From the NCBI GenBank assembly GCA_036417435.1, contig CM070918.1, positions 34,060,023-34,124,022 of the forward strand: a DNA stretch of 64,000 nucleotides. Reading direction: 5' to 3'. Source of the stretch: Inia geoffrensis. Its lineage: Eukaryota > Chordata > Mammalia > Artiodactyla > Iniidae. Below are positions 48,891-61,059 of the stretch, in pieces. Within the stretch, counting starts at the first letter, position 1; each line of letters starts with the position of its first letter. The position numbers and the translations under genes are program-made. The notes beneath the pieces are model-generated. The model was not told the DNA's origin and did not search any database. It saw nothing but the letters and a program-made list of their open reading frames with translations.

Positions 48891-49194
48891 AGAGCCACTC
48901 ATTACTTTTTAGAAGCCACAGTAAACTGTCCATCGCCCTGGACAAAAGGTGCAAACTGCAACTTTTTTTCGAAGTGGGGAATGAAAGGTTCCACCGAACC
49001 TAGTGTGCCAGCGGGAAACCATAATTAGGCTTCGAGTCCCGGGGAACCTGGCCCTGCCCGGAATGCAGATTTGGATCACTGATGCGGGCTGCTGTGGGGA
49101 GATTGGACCCTGGAGGAGGGAGGAGAGAGACCCAAGTGTGTGCCCAGAAGGGAGAAGAGATGGCAAAGGCAGCTAGAGACACACACCACCCGAG

Positions 49195-49345
49195 CTCCAT
49201 TGCTTAACCTAATTACTTCCAATCAGTGCCGTGTTTTCTGCAAAGCAATCAGCTGGTGAACTTTGCTAATGAGTTCGATTTTATGCCGGATTTAGCCCTT
49301 ATTACTCTTTCAAAGGTGCTCTGGGCTAATGCGGGCGGGAAGCGT
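49195..49345. promoter_or_regulatory. Candidate enhancer
   Basis: Repeat-free block with 'cctaattacttccaatcagtg' (about 49208) and 'tttgctaatgagttcg' (about 49262), homeodomain- and CCAAT-like words, about 0.9 kb after the IRX5 stop. Confidence 0.3.
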
Positions 49346-50089
49346 TAGGGGATGACAAGGAGAAGGCTTTCCCAAGTCACTGTCTTCTCTACCCCTTCAA
49401 AATTGGGCATTGATCTCTTCGCTGGGTTTGATTAGATTAGTAAATGTTCCATCCGCGACCGTGCGGGTGGTAGGCGGCCGGGTAGATACCCCGCGCAGCC
49501 GCGGGGCTGGGCCGCGGGACCAGCGAGGGGACGGTTCCTCCCTTTCACAGGTAGGTGTCACACTTGTCCTGAATTACAAGCCTGCACTTTGCAGAGTCGG
49601 AGATTGGAGAGAGAGTGGGCGGAAGTGGGGGAGGGAGTGCCATAAGCGCTTGGGGGAAGCAAGGGGAGCCCCGAACGGACCAGAAGAGCCCCCCCCCGCC
49701 CCACCCCCAAGGGCCCCTTTTTGGACAAGCGACATTCAAAAGTTCGAGGACGTTTGCCCAGATAATGAGGCCGTTGTGGACTTGATCAGGCTTGTCACTT
49801 TAGCACTCTTCCCATCACGGATTCAAGAGTCCGAGTAGCCACAAAAGTATTTTTGAGGTTTTATTTTCTCCGTTTAATCCCGTATCTTTCATCGCAGAAC
49901 AAAAAGGCAGGTTACGTCTCAATCCCACATGAGGAAGAGATACCGCCCTGCGCCCGAGGCCCGCCAGCACAGTCGGTGTTCGCCTCTCCATTTTGCGCGG
50001 GAGATGGGGAACCACGGACTTGTGGAATTTCGTGGGAAATTTTCACTGGTCGGGGGACGGGAGGCTTTACAGCAAAAACATACCCCAGC

Positions 50090-50510
50090 GAGGGGAATTA
50101 ATTTGCTCTATTAAACCCAAGCCTGAGCGTAGAGAGAATGTGTTTGCACATAACACCGGTTTAATTAGGCTAAATCAAAACTCACATATTTGCACTTCTA
50201 CTCAAGACCACTTTAACCCTGTTTTTTAAAACACAGCCCAAATTTTCACAGGAGTTTTCACTTTTGCTACTTTTTTTTTTTTTAACCTGCAACGGGGCTC
50301 CTTTAGCTTATTCGAATTTAAACAAGTTTGAAAGCAGCATTGTCCAGATGTTTTCTTGAACAGCAGTCGACTTCAGTGTTTAAATTAGTGAGAAAATTCA
50401 CGCAGGGAAAATGGTTTCAAAGCTGGAAGTGTGAATGATTAAATATGCATGAGACGATCGTATTTTATTTTGTCCCTTTAATTATAAATGATTTTTTTAA
50501 ACAATTGAAT
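50090..50510. promoter_or_regulatory. Candidate enhancer
   Basis: AT-rich island in a GC-rich flank, with 'ggtttaattaggctaaatc' (about 50158), 'tgaatgattaaatatgcatgag' (about 50433) and 'cctttaattataaatg' (about 50475). Confidence 0.33.
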
Positions 50511-53184
50511 TCCAGAGATGACTTGCCCTACCCCCCGCGCCCCAGCCCCCTCCATCCACCCCCTGACAGCCCGGTTCACAATCAGCTTTTTCCCCCCTGT
50601 TGAATATGCAGCCCCAGGAGTCACCTTCTCTTCTAAAAAAGTCAGAAGAATAGGCCAGTCGCCTTCTCTTAAGAGAGAGTTTAAGGACGACATCAACTCT
50701 GCGGGATTTGGAAGCACTGGCCCTAAACCCTGCCCAACGATTTTAAAAAGAAAATTGTAGGCTTCCTTGTGTTCCCGGGAATATGCAAATGGCGCGGCGC
50801 GGGCCTCCCGGGTCTGATTGCCGAGGCTCCGGGCTGGGAGCCGAATGCCCGCGGGGGCTGCCTGGGAACGTACCGGGGAGCCCGCGGCGTTTCTCCCCAA
50901 CAAGGGGCAGCGCGAGACGCCTCCCGGCTGGGCAGCGAAACCGCGAGTCAGGAAGGCTGGTGCCCACATCGCTGCCCCGTGTCCGCATCCCTCCTGCCCT
51001 TGGCCTCTGCAGGGTCGAGGGTTTTCTTTGCGTACTTCGTCCTAACTACAAGCCCCAAATTAAGTTTAGGGTTTTCTCCTTTGCAGAGCTGGGTTTCGGT
51101 GGCCAGTGGCTTTTCTGTTGTCTAGAGACTTCTCAGTTTGGGGGCGGCCTGCTGGGCGGGTCGCGGTATGTGCAGCTAGGAAATGTCTCCCGCGTTTAAT
51201 CCCAGAAGTAGATGCGTGTCTGTTAGGTCCCAAGTCCCTCCTCGAGCCTCCGAGCCTCAGCCTGGCCGCATCTTGGGCCGTGTCGAAGGCGATGCTCCTT
51301 GCAAGGGGCGCAGGGGGAAACCTTTCGGCGTGTGCCAGGGGTTTGTTCACAGACTTGGACTGGGGCGCGGAAGTTATGCGAAGCAGCGCCTAATACACCT
51401 CGGTGCTGGGGTAGCGCGGGCGTTTGTCACCTGCGCTTGGCTGCACTGGTTGCAGCCCCCAAGCAGAGCCTAGCTTGGCACTAAGGGGACTAGGAGTCGC
51501 TAAACCCCTGGCAACAGAGGCCGCGAGACCACTGAGTGGGGTCCCTGCAGTCAGCCCCACGAGGCAGCGCCAAACCGGGGCCCGGCTGGGTTTCTTCCCT
51601 TGCCCCCCTGTGATGGGCCGAATCAGCTTCTGGGATTTGGGGCGAGGAACCAACAGCCCTGTCAATCCCCGAGGGTGCATACTCGGGCATTGAGGTGAGG
51701 CTGCAGAAGGGGCCCTTTCTCCTTCCTGCTCTTCGGACCGGGGTGCCAGGGCTCGAACTGCTGTTCCCCAGCCTGGGTGAGGGGGCTTCATCGAGGCCTC
51801 CTGGTTTGCAAACCCCTCAGGGCCTCTCGTTCCCTGAGATGTGCACAGCTCTTGGAGCCCTGGAAGGTTGCGGGCTGGGCTGCGGTGGTCGTGCGAGCGG
51901 TTTCAGAACTGGCCATTCGTACCAGCCCACCTGTCCCGCCTAACAAGCTGCCAGCTGGGGCGGAGGCACAGAACAGCGCCCTGCAAAGCGCCCAAAGTGA
52001 AAGGAATGTGATTGCGCTCCCAAGAGGGAGCCGGAGGCGGATGAGGTTTAGGAAGGGCGCCGCCTACTGGTCCCCGGGCGCCACGCGGCTCGCAGAGAGG
52101 AGGAGTTAGGCGACACCCAGCTATGCCCTCCACCCTCAGTGGGGCCTTAGCTCTGGACCCCGAGAGGGTCAAACGTAAGTTGCTCCGCCATCCCACTCGC
52201 TTCGGCCTGGGACCCAGGACCCAGTTAACGTTGGCGATTCGGAAAGCACGGCCTTCGACTGGAAGAGTATTAACCCTACAGATTCCTGCCACGGCTTGGG
52301 CACAGCCTTTAAAACCTGGCGGCAGGCAGTTGAGAAATATGCGGGCTGCTGGAGCAGCCTGCGGGGAGAGGGGGGGGCGCGGCGGTGCGCAGCCCAGGCA
52401 GTGTCGGTGCGGCCACTCCGCTTCAGGTGCAGGTATTCCGTTTCTGCTGGTCTTTCCACTCCCGGCCTCTGGGCCCCGCACAGTTTTAATTTGCGGTTTG
52501 GCATGTCGGGGGTCTACGACGCAACCGCGCCCCCAAAGATCGTTTCTATCTTTTGGCCTGTAGGTTGGACATCTTTAGGAAAAGGAAAACCAAAACAAAA
52601 CTACCCTCGAATTCTTCAAACCCTATTTCGAAAGCACCTTTAATGAGCTCGGCGTGGCAAAGGAGGAGGTGCTCACCTGGACGTCCCCCTCTACCCATCC
52701 AGAAGCGCTAACGGGAAGTCTCAGCTGGTTTCCCCCGGTGCAAGGATGTTGGGGACAGCGGGGGGCGCGCCCTCTACCTGACTTTCGCCTTCTTTGCTAC
52801 TCGGCCCCCGAATAGGAGGAAAATCGGCCCGACCGGAATCTTGCCTCCTGCTCTCCCCGCAAAGTGGCCCAAGCTGTAGGACTGGTCCTACACCCACCCC
52901 ACGGGTCTCCCTTTTGGATCAGGCCAGAGCTAATCTCCTTTTCGTTTTCGCGCTAAATGCGACTTGGGTCCCAGGCACGAGGTGGGACCCAGGTCGTGGC
53001 CTAACACGATCGCCTCGGGGACCGGGCTGCAGCTCTGGCTGCACACCCAGCGCTGGCCGGCCCCTCCGGGCCATTGGGGATCTCCGGCCTCCCGTCGGCC
53101 GCAGGCCCCAACCCTGGGTCCCCAAGGCCGCCCTCCCGGCCGCGCTCGTTTCCGGCGCCCGGACGAGCCTGGCGCTCCCAGACG

Positions 53185-53345
53185 CCACTTTTCTCAGTGA
53201 AATCTGCTTTTATTTGCTCCGAGCAAACCCCGGGCTCTCAGCGCTCTCGCCTGATGGATGCAAATGTAAATGTGCACTTATTTAATTGGATCAGGCCCCA
53301 AGATAAAAGAGATAAACGGCTCCCCGTTTGCTAACTTATTTTCAG
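53185..53345. promoter_or_regulatory. Candidate enhancer with octamer motif
   Basis: Contains a perfect octamer 'atgcaaat' at 53258-53265, 'ttatttaattggatc' (about 53278) and GATA words 'agataaaagagataaac' (about 53300). AT-rich and set between CpG-rich blocks. Confidence 0.35.
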
Positions 53346-54294
53346 AGTCATGCAGCGCCGCGTGGAGGGGAAGCTAATGAAGGAGAGGCGCGTCACTGGG
53401 CGCTCGAGCGCTGGTCGGTCGGCTCGGCTTGGGCGGCGGCTCCTCGTCCACCCCCTCTGCATGCGCCCTGCCCGCCGGGTAGGATCCCCTTGGGACTTTC
53501 TGTGCAAAGGGACGGGAAAGTGAGAAGGCGCGGCTTCGGCTTCGCGCTTGCAAATACCCAACCTCTCGCCACAGTGTTCTGCGGTTTTTACCCAACTCTC
53601 CATATACTGGAGTCCTACTGGCAGGGCCCATTCGATAGAAAATCCTTTCTTGCTCCCCTCCCCAGGCGTCGTCTTTCACCCCAGGCTGGGGTTTCCGAAA
53701 GAAAGACGGGAGGGACGTGGAAAAGGCCAGGGGCGTCCCCCACCGAGCCCCGGCCACCAGGGTCCCATGGAGTCGCCCTTTAGACGGAAGGACCACCCTT
53801 CTCTGTTCCCAGATGGCCCTCTTTTGGATTCTGGGATTTCTTTCAGGATTGGCGTGGATAACCACCCCTCCCCCAATGTATGCCCGCAATGCACACAACC
53901 TTTCAATAGTTTCAAAGGGTTGCAGAACCCGGACATCCAGACTGTAGGAGGAGAAAAGACTGCCTGACTCCCAGCTCCACTGGGCGGGAGTTCAGAACTT
54001 CAGCACCAGTGCGTGGGTTTCCGCCATCCTCGACAAATTCGTTCCCCAAGTTTGGGCCTCGGTTTTTCCGGCAAAGTTTTTCTTCCGTTTAGGAGGGTGG
54101 AGGAGGTCTGGGTGGGTGAAGGCAAGAGGCCGGCTGAGACAGACTGCGGAGGATGGGTGCAAAGGAGCCTGGGAAAGGGGGCGCCCTAGGCGGAGACCCC
54201 TGCCAGGTAGACCCCAGAGACTAGGCTGGGCAGGGCTGGGACTGGTGAGGCCCGGCTGGTCAGGGCGGGCCGGCCGCATCCCATCCCCAATGCG

Positions 54295-54500
54295 CTGATG
54301 GATTGGCTTGTCAGGAGAGCTCTGTGCGCGGAGCCCATCAGAAAGCACTTACCTCGCTAAACTGAAATTACTGTCTTTTCAGGGGCTAATTTGTGTAACT
54401 CCCATGGAGGGGCTTGGAGGGGGTTTGATGAGGCATAAAATGATGATTAATGAATTTATTGGCCGCTGCTCATCAAACAACGGCTGGAGAGCTCCGGTCC
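54295..54500. promoter_or_regulatory. Candidate enhancer
   Basis: 'aaaatgatgattaatgaatttattgg' (54437-54462) carries a TGATTAAT PBX/HOX-type site, with 'gctaatttgtg' nearby. Repeat-free. Confidence 0.35.
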
Positions 54501-54879
54501 ACACGGGGCGGTCTGGCAGCAGCGCTCAGCACAGCTGGGGTTCGGCCTCCGGGGGTTCAGCGCCTACAACGGTTTTCTCTTGCACCCAGCCCTGGCTCTG
54601 GGGGCTTTCCTTGACCTTAGCCGCTTTCTGCTGACCAGCCTCGGATTTGGGGCGCGGGCTCCAGCCATGCCGCCATCGCCCCCTGCGGGCCAGCGGCTCA
54701 GGCAGGGGTGGAGGTGGGGGGAGGCCAGGACTCCAGTGGCTGCAGGCCCAGAGGTGGACAGCACCTCTCCAGCGTCCTAGAAGCCAGGACTTGAGTTTGA
54801 CCAGGGCACCCCAGGCAGTGTGAAGATGGAGGTGTAGGCTGTTGTCCAGAAACGTTACAGTGTACTGGTTGGGTCCTTG

Positions 54880-54990
54880 GGCCTTGGTAGCTCAATCCTA
54901 CCTCCCTCTGCAATTTACTAAGCTGTGGGTCCTTGGGCAGGTCAAATAACCTCTCTGAACTTCAATGGCCTCCTCTGTAGAATGGGCCTC
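54880..54990 (+). repeat. MIR fragment
   Basis: 'ctgtgggtccttgggcaggtcaaataacctctctgaacttcaatggcctcctctgtagaatgggc' is MIR core; it is cut by the SINE that follows. Confidence 0.85.
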
Positions 54991-55000
54991 TACCACCCGT

Positions 55001-55220
55001 TTTCTTTCTTTCTTTTTTTTTTTTTTTTGCTGTACGCGGGCCGCTCACTGTTGTGGCCTCTCCCGTTGCAGAGCACAGGCTCCGGACGCGCAGGCTCAGC
55101 GGCCGTGGCTCATGGGCCCAGCCACTCCGCGGCATGTGGGATCTTCCTGGACCAGGGCACGAGCCCGTGTCCCCTGCATCGGCAGGCAGACTCTCAACCA
55201 CTGCGCCACCAGGGAAGCCT
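55001..55220 (-). mobile_element. CHR-type cetacean SINE
   Basis: Reverse-strand copy: poly(T) at about 55012-55028, then the body, ending at 'accagggaagcc'. The flanks 'ccacccgtttt' (from 54993) and 'ccacccctgtttt' (55221) look like a slightly mutated target duplication. It inserted into a MIR. Confidence 0.92.
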
Positions 55221-55230
55221 CCACCCCTGT

Positions 55231-55920
55231 TTTGTGAGGATTCTAGCGGGTGGCAGATAGTCCTCCTTCAATACAGTTATTAGGGTCATGCTCTCTTAGC
55301 ACTTCACTTCGCTGGGGATGCTAGCCAAGGGGAAGGGGAGAGGGCGGGAGACTGAGGCTTTGGGTTCTGACTTGGGGAGAATCCTGCCAGAATGGCTGTT
55401 GTTCTTTAGCACTCTTCCCCTTCCCTGCCTCCTCTGGCTATACATCACTCCCTGGGGCTTGATTGGACGGGGACACTGGGGAGCCTGGGAAGGCAGCTCT
55501 GATCACAGCTGAGCTTTGGGGAGCTGACCAGACCTGCTTTGGGATCCCCTATGGGGGCAGAATTGAAGTTCAAGTTAGTTTACAGGACAGTTCAGACCTC
55601 CTCTCATTTATATATAACCCACCCTTTTTCTGCAGGCTCCTGTCTTTTGGAATGTGTCCCCAAGTCCTTTTAGCCACTTCCTCTACCCTCAATCAAAACC
55701 CTGCAGCCCACAAACTTATAAACTCAGCTTGGAGTCTTTACCTCTCCTACCTACCTTGTACCCCACACACTGCCCCACCCAGATCTCCCAACAATTGGCT
55801 CTACCTTTGCCTCCCTGGGACATCCTGCCCTGCTGAAGCAGAGCACAGGGAAGCCCTTGGCATTGACCTCTCCGGTAAGAGGCTTGGTTGGCCTCCATGT
55901 TAGTGCAGCTCCACTTAAAC
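55231..55920. other. Non-coding interval
   Basis: No gene or firm repeat assignment. A 146-codon frame at 55463-55903 has no coding support. Confidence 0.5.
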
Positions 55921-55924
55921 TATT

Positions 55925-56800
55925 TTTTCCCTTCCTGCAACATACATAATTGAGCATCTATAATACGCCAGATTCCTTGTTCTAGGAGCTGATGATACAG
56001 CAATGAACAGAGCAAAGTCCCTGCCCTCCTGGAGCTTACATTTTAGAGGGGTGGGCAGAAAGTAAACAAATAAGTGTGATAATGGCTTATCACAATCTCC
56101 AGGTGATGAGTGTTAAGAAAAAAATTAAGTAGGGTAACGGGAGTGTGCTCTTGGAGTGAGGGCAGTCTGGGAAGCATCCCCTAGGAGGGGGCAGTTGAGC
56201 AGAGACCTGAAAGAAGTTAGGGAATAGGCCAGGCAGGTATCCCAGGGGAGGGAGTTCTGGGAAGAAGGCATAGCAGGTGCAAAGGTCCTGAGGTGGGAGC
56301 AGGTTTGAGCAACACCAAGAAGACTTTTATGGGAGGGGATTAGATCAAGGGAAAGCCAGGTTCAGGTTATATGGGGCCTCGTAGGTCCTGGTGAGATCTG
56401 TGGATTTTATGATGTGACAGAGAGAGAGGGAGAGAGAGAGGGAGAGGAAGGGAGGGAGGGTTTTGAAGGGAGAGACAGGATCAAATTTATGTTTTAAAGG
56501 CATCCCCCTATATGAGGAGCTGAGACTCTGGGAGGACAAGAGTAGAGGCAGGGACCAGTTAAGAGGGTGATGGAGAATTTAGGGGGAGGTAATGGAATGT
56601 GGTCTTGGTCCAGCATGGTAGCCGGGGAAGTGGGGAGAAGCAATCAGGTCTGGGCTGAAGGTAGTGGCAACAGGCTTTGTTGATGGATTAGATGTTGGGA
56701 ATAAGAGGAGTGGAGTTCTAGATGCCTCCAAGAATTTGAGCCTGAAAACCCAGAGGCATGGGGTTGCCATTTGCTGAGATGTCCAGTGGTAAGGGAGGAG
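55925..56800 (+). repeat. Ancient interspersed mammalian repeat, family unassigned
   Basis: Starts 'attgagcatctataatacgcc', continues 'gatgatacagcaatgaacagagcaaagtccctgccctcctggagcttac', then 'gagacctgaaagaagttagggaatag' and 'tttgttgatggattagatgttggg', and ends near 'tttgctgagatgtccagtgg'. The same text recurs in many mammalian loci, and shorter pieces occur at 12.7 and 24.7 kb here. It contains a (GA)n-rich patch at about 56417-56460. Not coding. Confidence 0.65.
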
Positions 56801-56806
56801 CAGGGA

Positions 56807-56831
56807 TTTTTTTTTTTTTTTTTTTTTTTTT
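56807..56831. repeat. Poly(T) tract
   Basis: A run of 25 T inserted at the end of the ancient repeat. No SINE body is attached. Confidence 0.95.
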
Positions 56832-57044
56832 CTGGAGAAGGGGGAAGTAAGGTACTCATTGACCTGATCCCCAAGCCTTTTGGCCCAAAGGAGTTGCTCT
56901 CGTGGACATGTTGGTCATCCAGTGTCCAGGCCAAACCCTGAAGTGAACAGATCCTGCCTCCTGAGACCAGAGATCTCAGACCTTTCTAACCCCATCTCCC
57001 CTTTTATTTCTGCCTTTTATTCCTTTCCCTTTTTCTTTCTTTTT

Positions 57045-57180
57045 TTTTAATCAGTGGAGAAACTGAGGTTCAGGAAATGAAAATGACTTGCCCAAGCTCA
57101 CACAGTGAGTTTGTAGGCAGCACCGAATCGGAAACCCGGGTCTCCTAACTCCTAGGCTGTGTTCTTCTTCTGTCTCAGCC
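57045..57180 (-). repeat. MIR fragment
   Basis: 'gagaaactgaggttcaggaaatgaaaatgacttgcccaagctcacacagtgag' is the MIR core complement. Confidence 0.88.
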
Positions 57181-58890
57181 AAGCTAAGACCTCACAGATA
57201 TCTGTGTTTTAACGGAGAACTCCTGGAAACAAAATGCCTTAACAGGGAGGAATGAATTTAGAATGGTGGAGTGTCAAACACTGTGACAGGCTGTCAAGGG
57301 AGATATTTTTAGGCAGGGCCGGGAAATATCTTAGCCCTCCTCCAAAGCTGCTGGAGGACAGGCTGCCTCCTCAGGACTCTGTGTGTGGAGTACAGATGAG
57401 GGAAAAGCTAGGAGTATGTCATCTCTCCCAGATACTCAACAGCAAGGAAGTACTAGGACTTCTGCCCCTGCCAAGGAGTGTTTACTTCCCTAAATAATTG
57501 CCATCTGAAAAGATTTGCTCATTTCTCCTGTTGGAAGTGACTGCCTGCCTGCCCACAGTGATCTCACATAATGCAGCAAAAATGAATGTCCTTTGCCCAT
57601 CATTTTACAGAGCAGCTCCTAGCAAACAGATTTGAATTGGGGACAAGGACTCCAATCATAGGTCTTTCATGCATTTATTTTGTATTACATTCCTTTTTCA
57701 GTGCCTCATCTTGACTGTTTTTTGCTTTTTTTTCCCCCACCTCAATCCTTTTCTTGACTCCTCGTGTCATATATATGGTCGTCAGCTTGGGGATTTTTTT
57801 CTGTAAAATCTATCAGTGGCTTTGTCCCCAAGGGAACCCACAGGCCCTTAGGAATAGCATCTCAATGTCTTTCAAGCAGAGTGAGACATCTGTTAGCCCT
57901 AGATTCCAAATACCCTCACAGTTCCAGAACATCCCAGACACCTTCCCACCTAACACAGTTTGACATCAGACTTACCACACAGTTGTCATTGCTGAGACTT
58001 TTTTTTTTTTAACATCCAAGCAACAAGGTTTTTTGTTGGTTGGTTGGTTGGTTGGTGGGTTGGTTGGTTGATTTCACTTGCCTTCTGTTTGTATTCAGCA
58101 TCTAAATCCAAACCCTGCGGTAATAGGTGGCTCTTCTTCTAAATACTCATACATGCAAAGGTGTTCATGGGTAGTTGAGGACTGATTTTCCTGGGTCACA
58201 TAAAAGAGTGGATGAGCGGCGACTTGGAGAAAAGGCTGCTTTTGGAATAAACACCACCTCTTTGCGCTCATGAAGAATGTGGTAGAAAAATCGCTGGCCT
58301 GGTTTATTCTGGTTGGTGGAGTTTTTTTTTTTTCCCCTCTCTCCAGACATTTTTTTTCTTTCTTACTTTCTTTTTTCTTTTTAATTTTTTTCTTTTAATC
58401 TGGTAAGTGCCTGACGGGTCCTAGAAAATGTCTGAGGAATGTCTGAGAAGTCTCCATGGGACTCGAAATTGCAAGGAGAGGGTGCTTACTTTGCTCCGTG
58501 TTCCCCGAAACTTACTCATTTGAGCCCCGCCCTCCCAATCCTTATCATAGCCTACGATTATTGAAACTACTATTTACGGAATAATTTCCTTTGAATTTAG
58601 TTGCCATTTACTTATATTGAAAGGCATGTTTGTACCACTACAGTCACTGAAAAATGAGTATCACTCGCCATCAGTGGAAGATGATTATTAAGAAGCCAGT
58701 TAATTAAGTGAAGTTCTTGGCCTCCTGGGCTTTGAAGGCAACTGGCGTCTCTCAGGGTCTCTGGTTGTTCCAGAGGTTACTGCAACCCCATCCCTTCTGC
58801 TTTGCCCATGATTATGTAGGTCACATGAGCATCTTTTCACCCACACCTAAAGTCATCCTGTGTCCCCCCAGAGATGTGCTTCCCACACTT
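57181..58890. other. Non-coding interval with simple repeats
   Basis: Holds a (GGTT)n array at about 58036-58070 and pyrimidine-rich tracts at 57995-58010 and 58320-58400. No gene is seen. Confidence 0.55.
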
Positions 58891-58894
58891 TAAA

Positions 58895-59000
58895 AAATAG
58901 TAACTGCTCATTTTACAGATATGGAAATTGAGGCCCTGAGAGGTAAAGCAGTTTGCTCCAGATCACACAGCTTGTTGGTGACAGAGCAGACAGGGATGGC
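58895..59000 (-). repeat. MIR fragment
   Basis: 'cattttacagatatggaaattgaggccctgagaggtaaagcagtttgctccagatcacacagc' is the MIR core complement. Confidence 0.9.
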
Positions 59001-59548
59001 CGCCCCCTATCCCCACCCTGCTCCCCCTACGCCTTTTTCTTAATGAATTCCTTGCACTGTAATCCTCATCTCTGGGTGAGCTTCTGGGGAGGCAGGACTG
59101 AGATGAGAGAATCCGTACAAACCTTGTAAACTTTGGTTCCTTCCATTCCACTGGTTCTGCAAGGCCTGAATCTCTTTTTTCCTATCTGTGGGTCACTCTT
59201 TGGGGTTAAGAGGCCAAGACCCACAACCCAATATGCTCTTTGACGCCACAAAGGACTCTGGTCCTTCTCCATTTCTTCTGCAGGGGAAGAAGAGAGGGTT
59301 GGAGCCTCCAGCTCTGAGCAAAATTTGGAGAAGGGGTGGGTGGGCCTGAGGAGGTGGATGCATCTCCCTTTGAGAGGTTCCTGCCCTATCAGTGCCCCTT
59401 TTTCCAGATACTTACAAGTGGGAGGTTCCCATCCCTCTCCCCTCCTTTCTGAAGCTGGCCACAGAGACACATGGGAACTTTGTTTAGTGCTAACAAGTAG
59501 GGTGTTGTTAGGTTCCCGGCTGTAATATCACTCAAAGTTAACACCCCT

Positions 59549-59588
<40 letters not shown>

Positions 59589-59884
59589 TGCTCCTTTCTC
59601 CTCTCTTTTCTCCCTGGGTGGGGACCTTTAGCATAGCTTGTTTATTGGGTAGACCCTCCCTCACCTGCCCTGGAAGGCCTGCCATGCCCCTCAGTGGTGT
59701 TGCAGCACACCTGGTCTACATCCAACCCGTACTCTTACCTCTTCTCCAGGCCACCTATCCACTACCTGAAGTCTATCTCCAGCCGGAAGGACCACAAGCA
59801 ACTCAAATTCAAAATGTCCCAAACTAGGTTTATTCCTAGGTATATCATTCTTTTCAACATTATGGTAAATAGGATTGTTTCCTT
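59001..59884. other. Non-coding interval with a (CA)n microsatellite
   Basis: An (AC) run of about 18 units lies at 59551-59586. A 134-codon frame at 59066-59470 (-) lacks any coding sign. Confidence 0.55.
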
Positions 59885-60403
59885 AATTTCTATGTGGTAT
59901 ATATATATACAGTGGAATACTATTCAGCCATAAAATAAATGAAATTTTGTCATTTGTGACAACATGAATGGACTTGGGGGGTATTATGCTAAGTGCAATA
60001 AGTCAGACAGAGAAAGACAAATACTGTCTGATACCACTTATATGTGGAATCTAAAAAATACAACAAAGTAGTGAATATAACAAAAAAGATGCAGACTCAC
60101 AGATACAGAGAACAAACTGGTGGTTACCAGTGGGGAGCAGATAAGGGGAAGGGCAAAATAGGGGTAGGGGATTAAGAGGTACAAACTATTAGGTACAAAA
60201 TAAGCTACAAGGGGCTTCCCTGGTGGCGCAGTGGTTGAGAGTCCACCTGCCAATGCAGGGGACACGGGTTTGTGCCCCGGTCCGGGAAGATCCCACATGC
60301 CGCAGAGCGGCTGGGCCCGTGAGCCATGGCCACTGAGCCTGCGCGTCCGGAGCTTGTGCTCCGCAACGGGAGAGGCCACAACAGTGAGAGGCCCGCGTAC
60401 CGC

Positions 60404-60435
<32 letters not shown>

Positions 60436-60605
60436 CAAGGATATATTGTACAACACAGGGAATATAGCCAATATTTTATAATAACTATAAATGGAGAATA
60501 ACCATTAAAAATTGTGAATCACTATATTGTACACCTGTAACATATAATATTGTATATCAACTATACTTCAATAAAAACTAAAACTAATAAAAAGAAAAAA
60601 AATAT
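59885..60605 (+). mobile_element. L1 3' end, split by a SINE
   Basis: 'gtggaatactattcagccataaaataaatgaaattttgtcatttgtgac' through 'tatatgtggaatctaaaaaatac', and after the SINE 'cactatattgtacacctgtaacatataatattgtatatcaactatacttcaataaaaac', is a complete L1 3' end with an A-rich tail. Confidence 0.9.
60213..60429 (+). mobile_element. CHR-type cetacean SINE inside L1
   Basis: Starts 'ggcttccctggtggcgcag' and ends in a poly(A) run of about 28. A perfect 11-bp duplication, 'aagctacaagg', flanks it at 60202-60212 and 60430-60440. It is very similar to the copy at 3312. Confidence 0.95.
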
Positions 60606-61055
60606 ATATATATAAAAGAATAAAGCTAGATAAAATGACAGATGAAAAAAAAATGTCCCAAACTATAGTCACCTCCTTCCCATTCCTAGCCTCACCCCAA
60701 CCCCAGATAGGCTTCTCTTGCCTTCCTTCATCCAGTGACTCAGTGGAAGGACTTCAGAAACATGCTAACAGTTTCCTTTCCCCAAAGCTTCATATGCATC
60801 CACTCCCCAGGTCCCATAGATCCTTCTGAGGGATCTTGTTCAACCGTCTCCCCTGCCTACTGCACTAGTCGGAACTTCATCATCTGTCATACTGACCATC
60901 ATATACCTCCTGAAGGTCTCCCTGCCCCAGCCATCTTTGTAGCACCAACGTAGAGCCCAAAGCTTGGAGCGTCCTGGGTATTCAATACATGTTGATGGAA
61001 ATGAAAACAAAGAAATGGATTCCTAGCCAGTGTACTTGGATTTTTCCCATAGAAA
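60606..61055. other. Non-coding interval
   Basis: Unique sequence with a short 'atatat' tract; nothing recognised. Confidence 0.5.
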
Positions 61056-61059
61056 TGAA

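Larger units (their letters stand above)
48891..54294. other. GC-rich IRX5 downstream flank, no gene
   Basis: A patchwork of CpG-rich blocks (about 49450-49720, 50760-52560, 52700-53250) and AT-rich motif-dense blocks. Many frames exceed 100 codons on both strands, but they lack start context, splice consistency and domains, and follow GC content. No repeats are recognised, which is itself typical of a regulatory domain. Enhancer candidates are listed separately. Confidence 0.55.
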
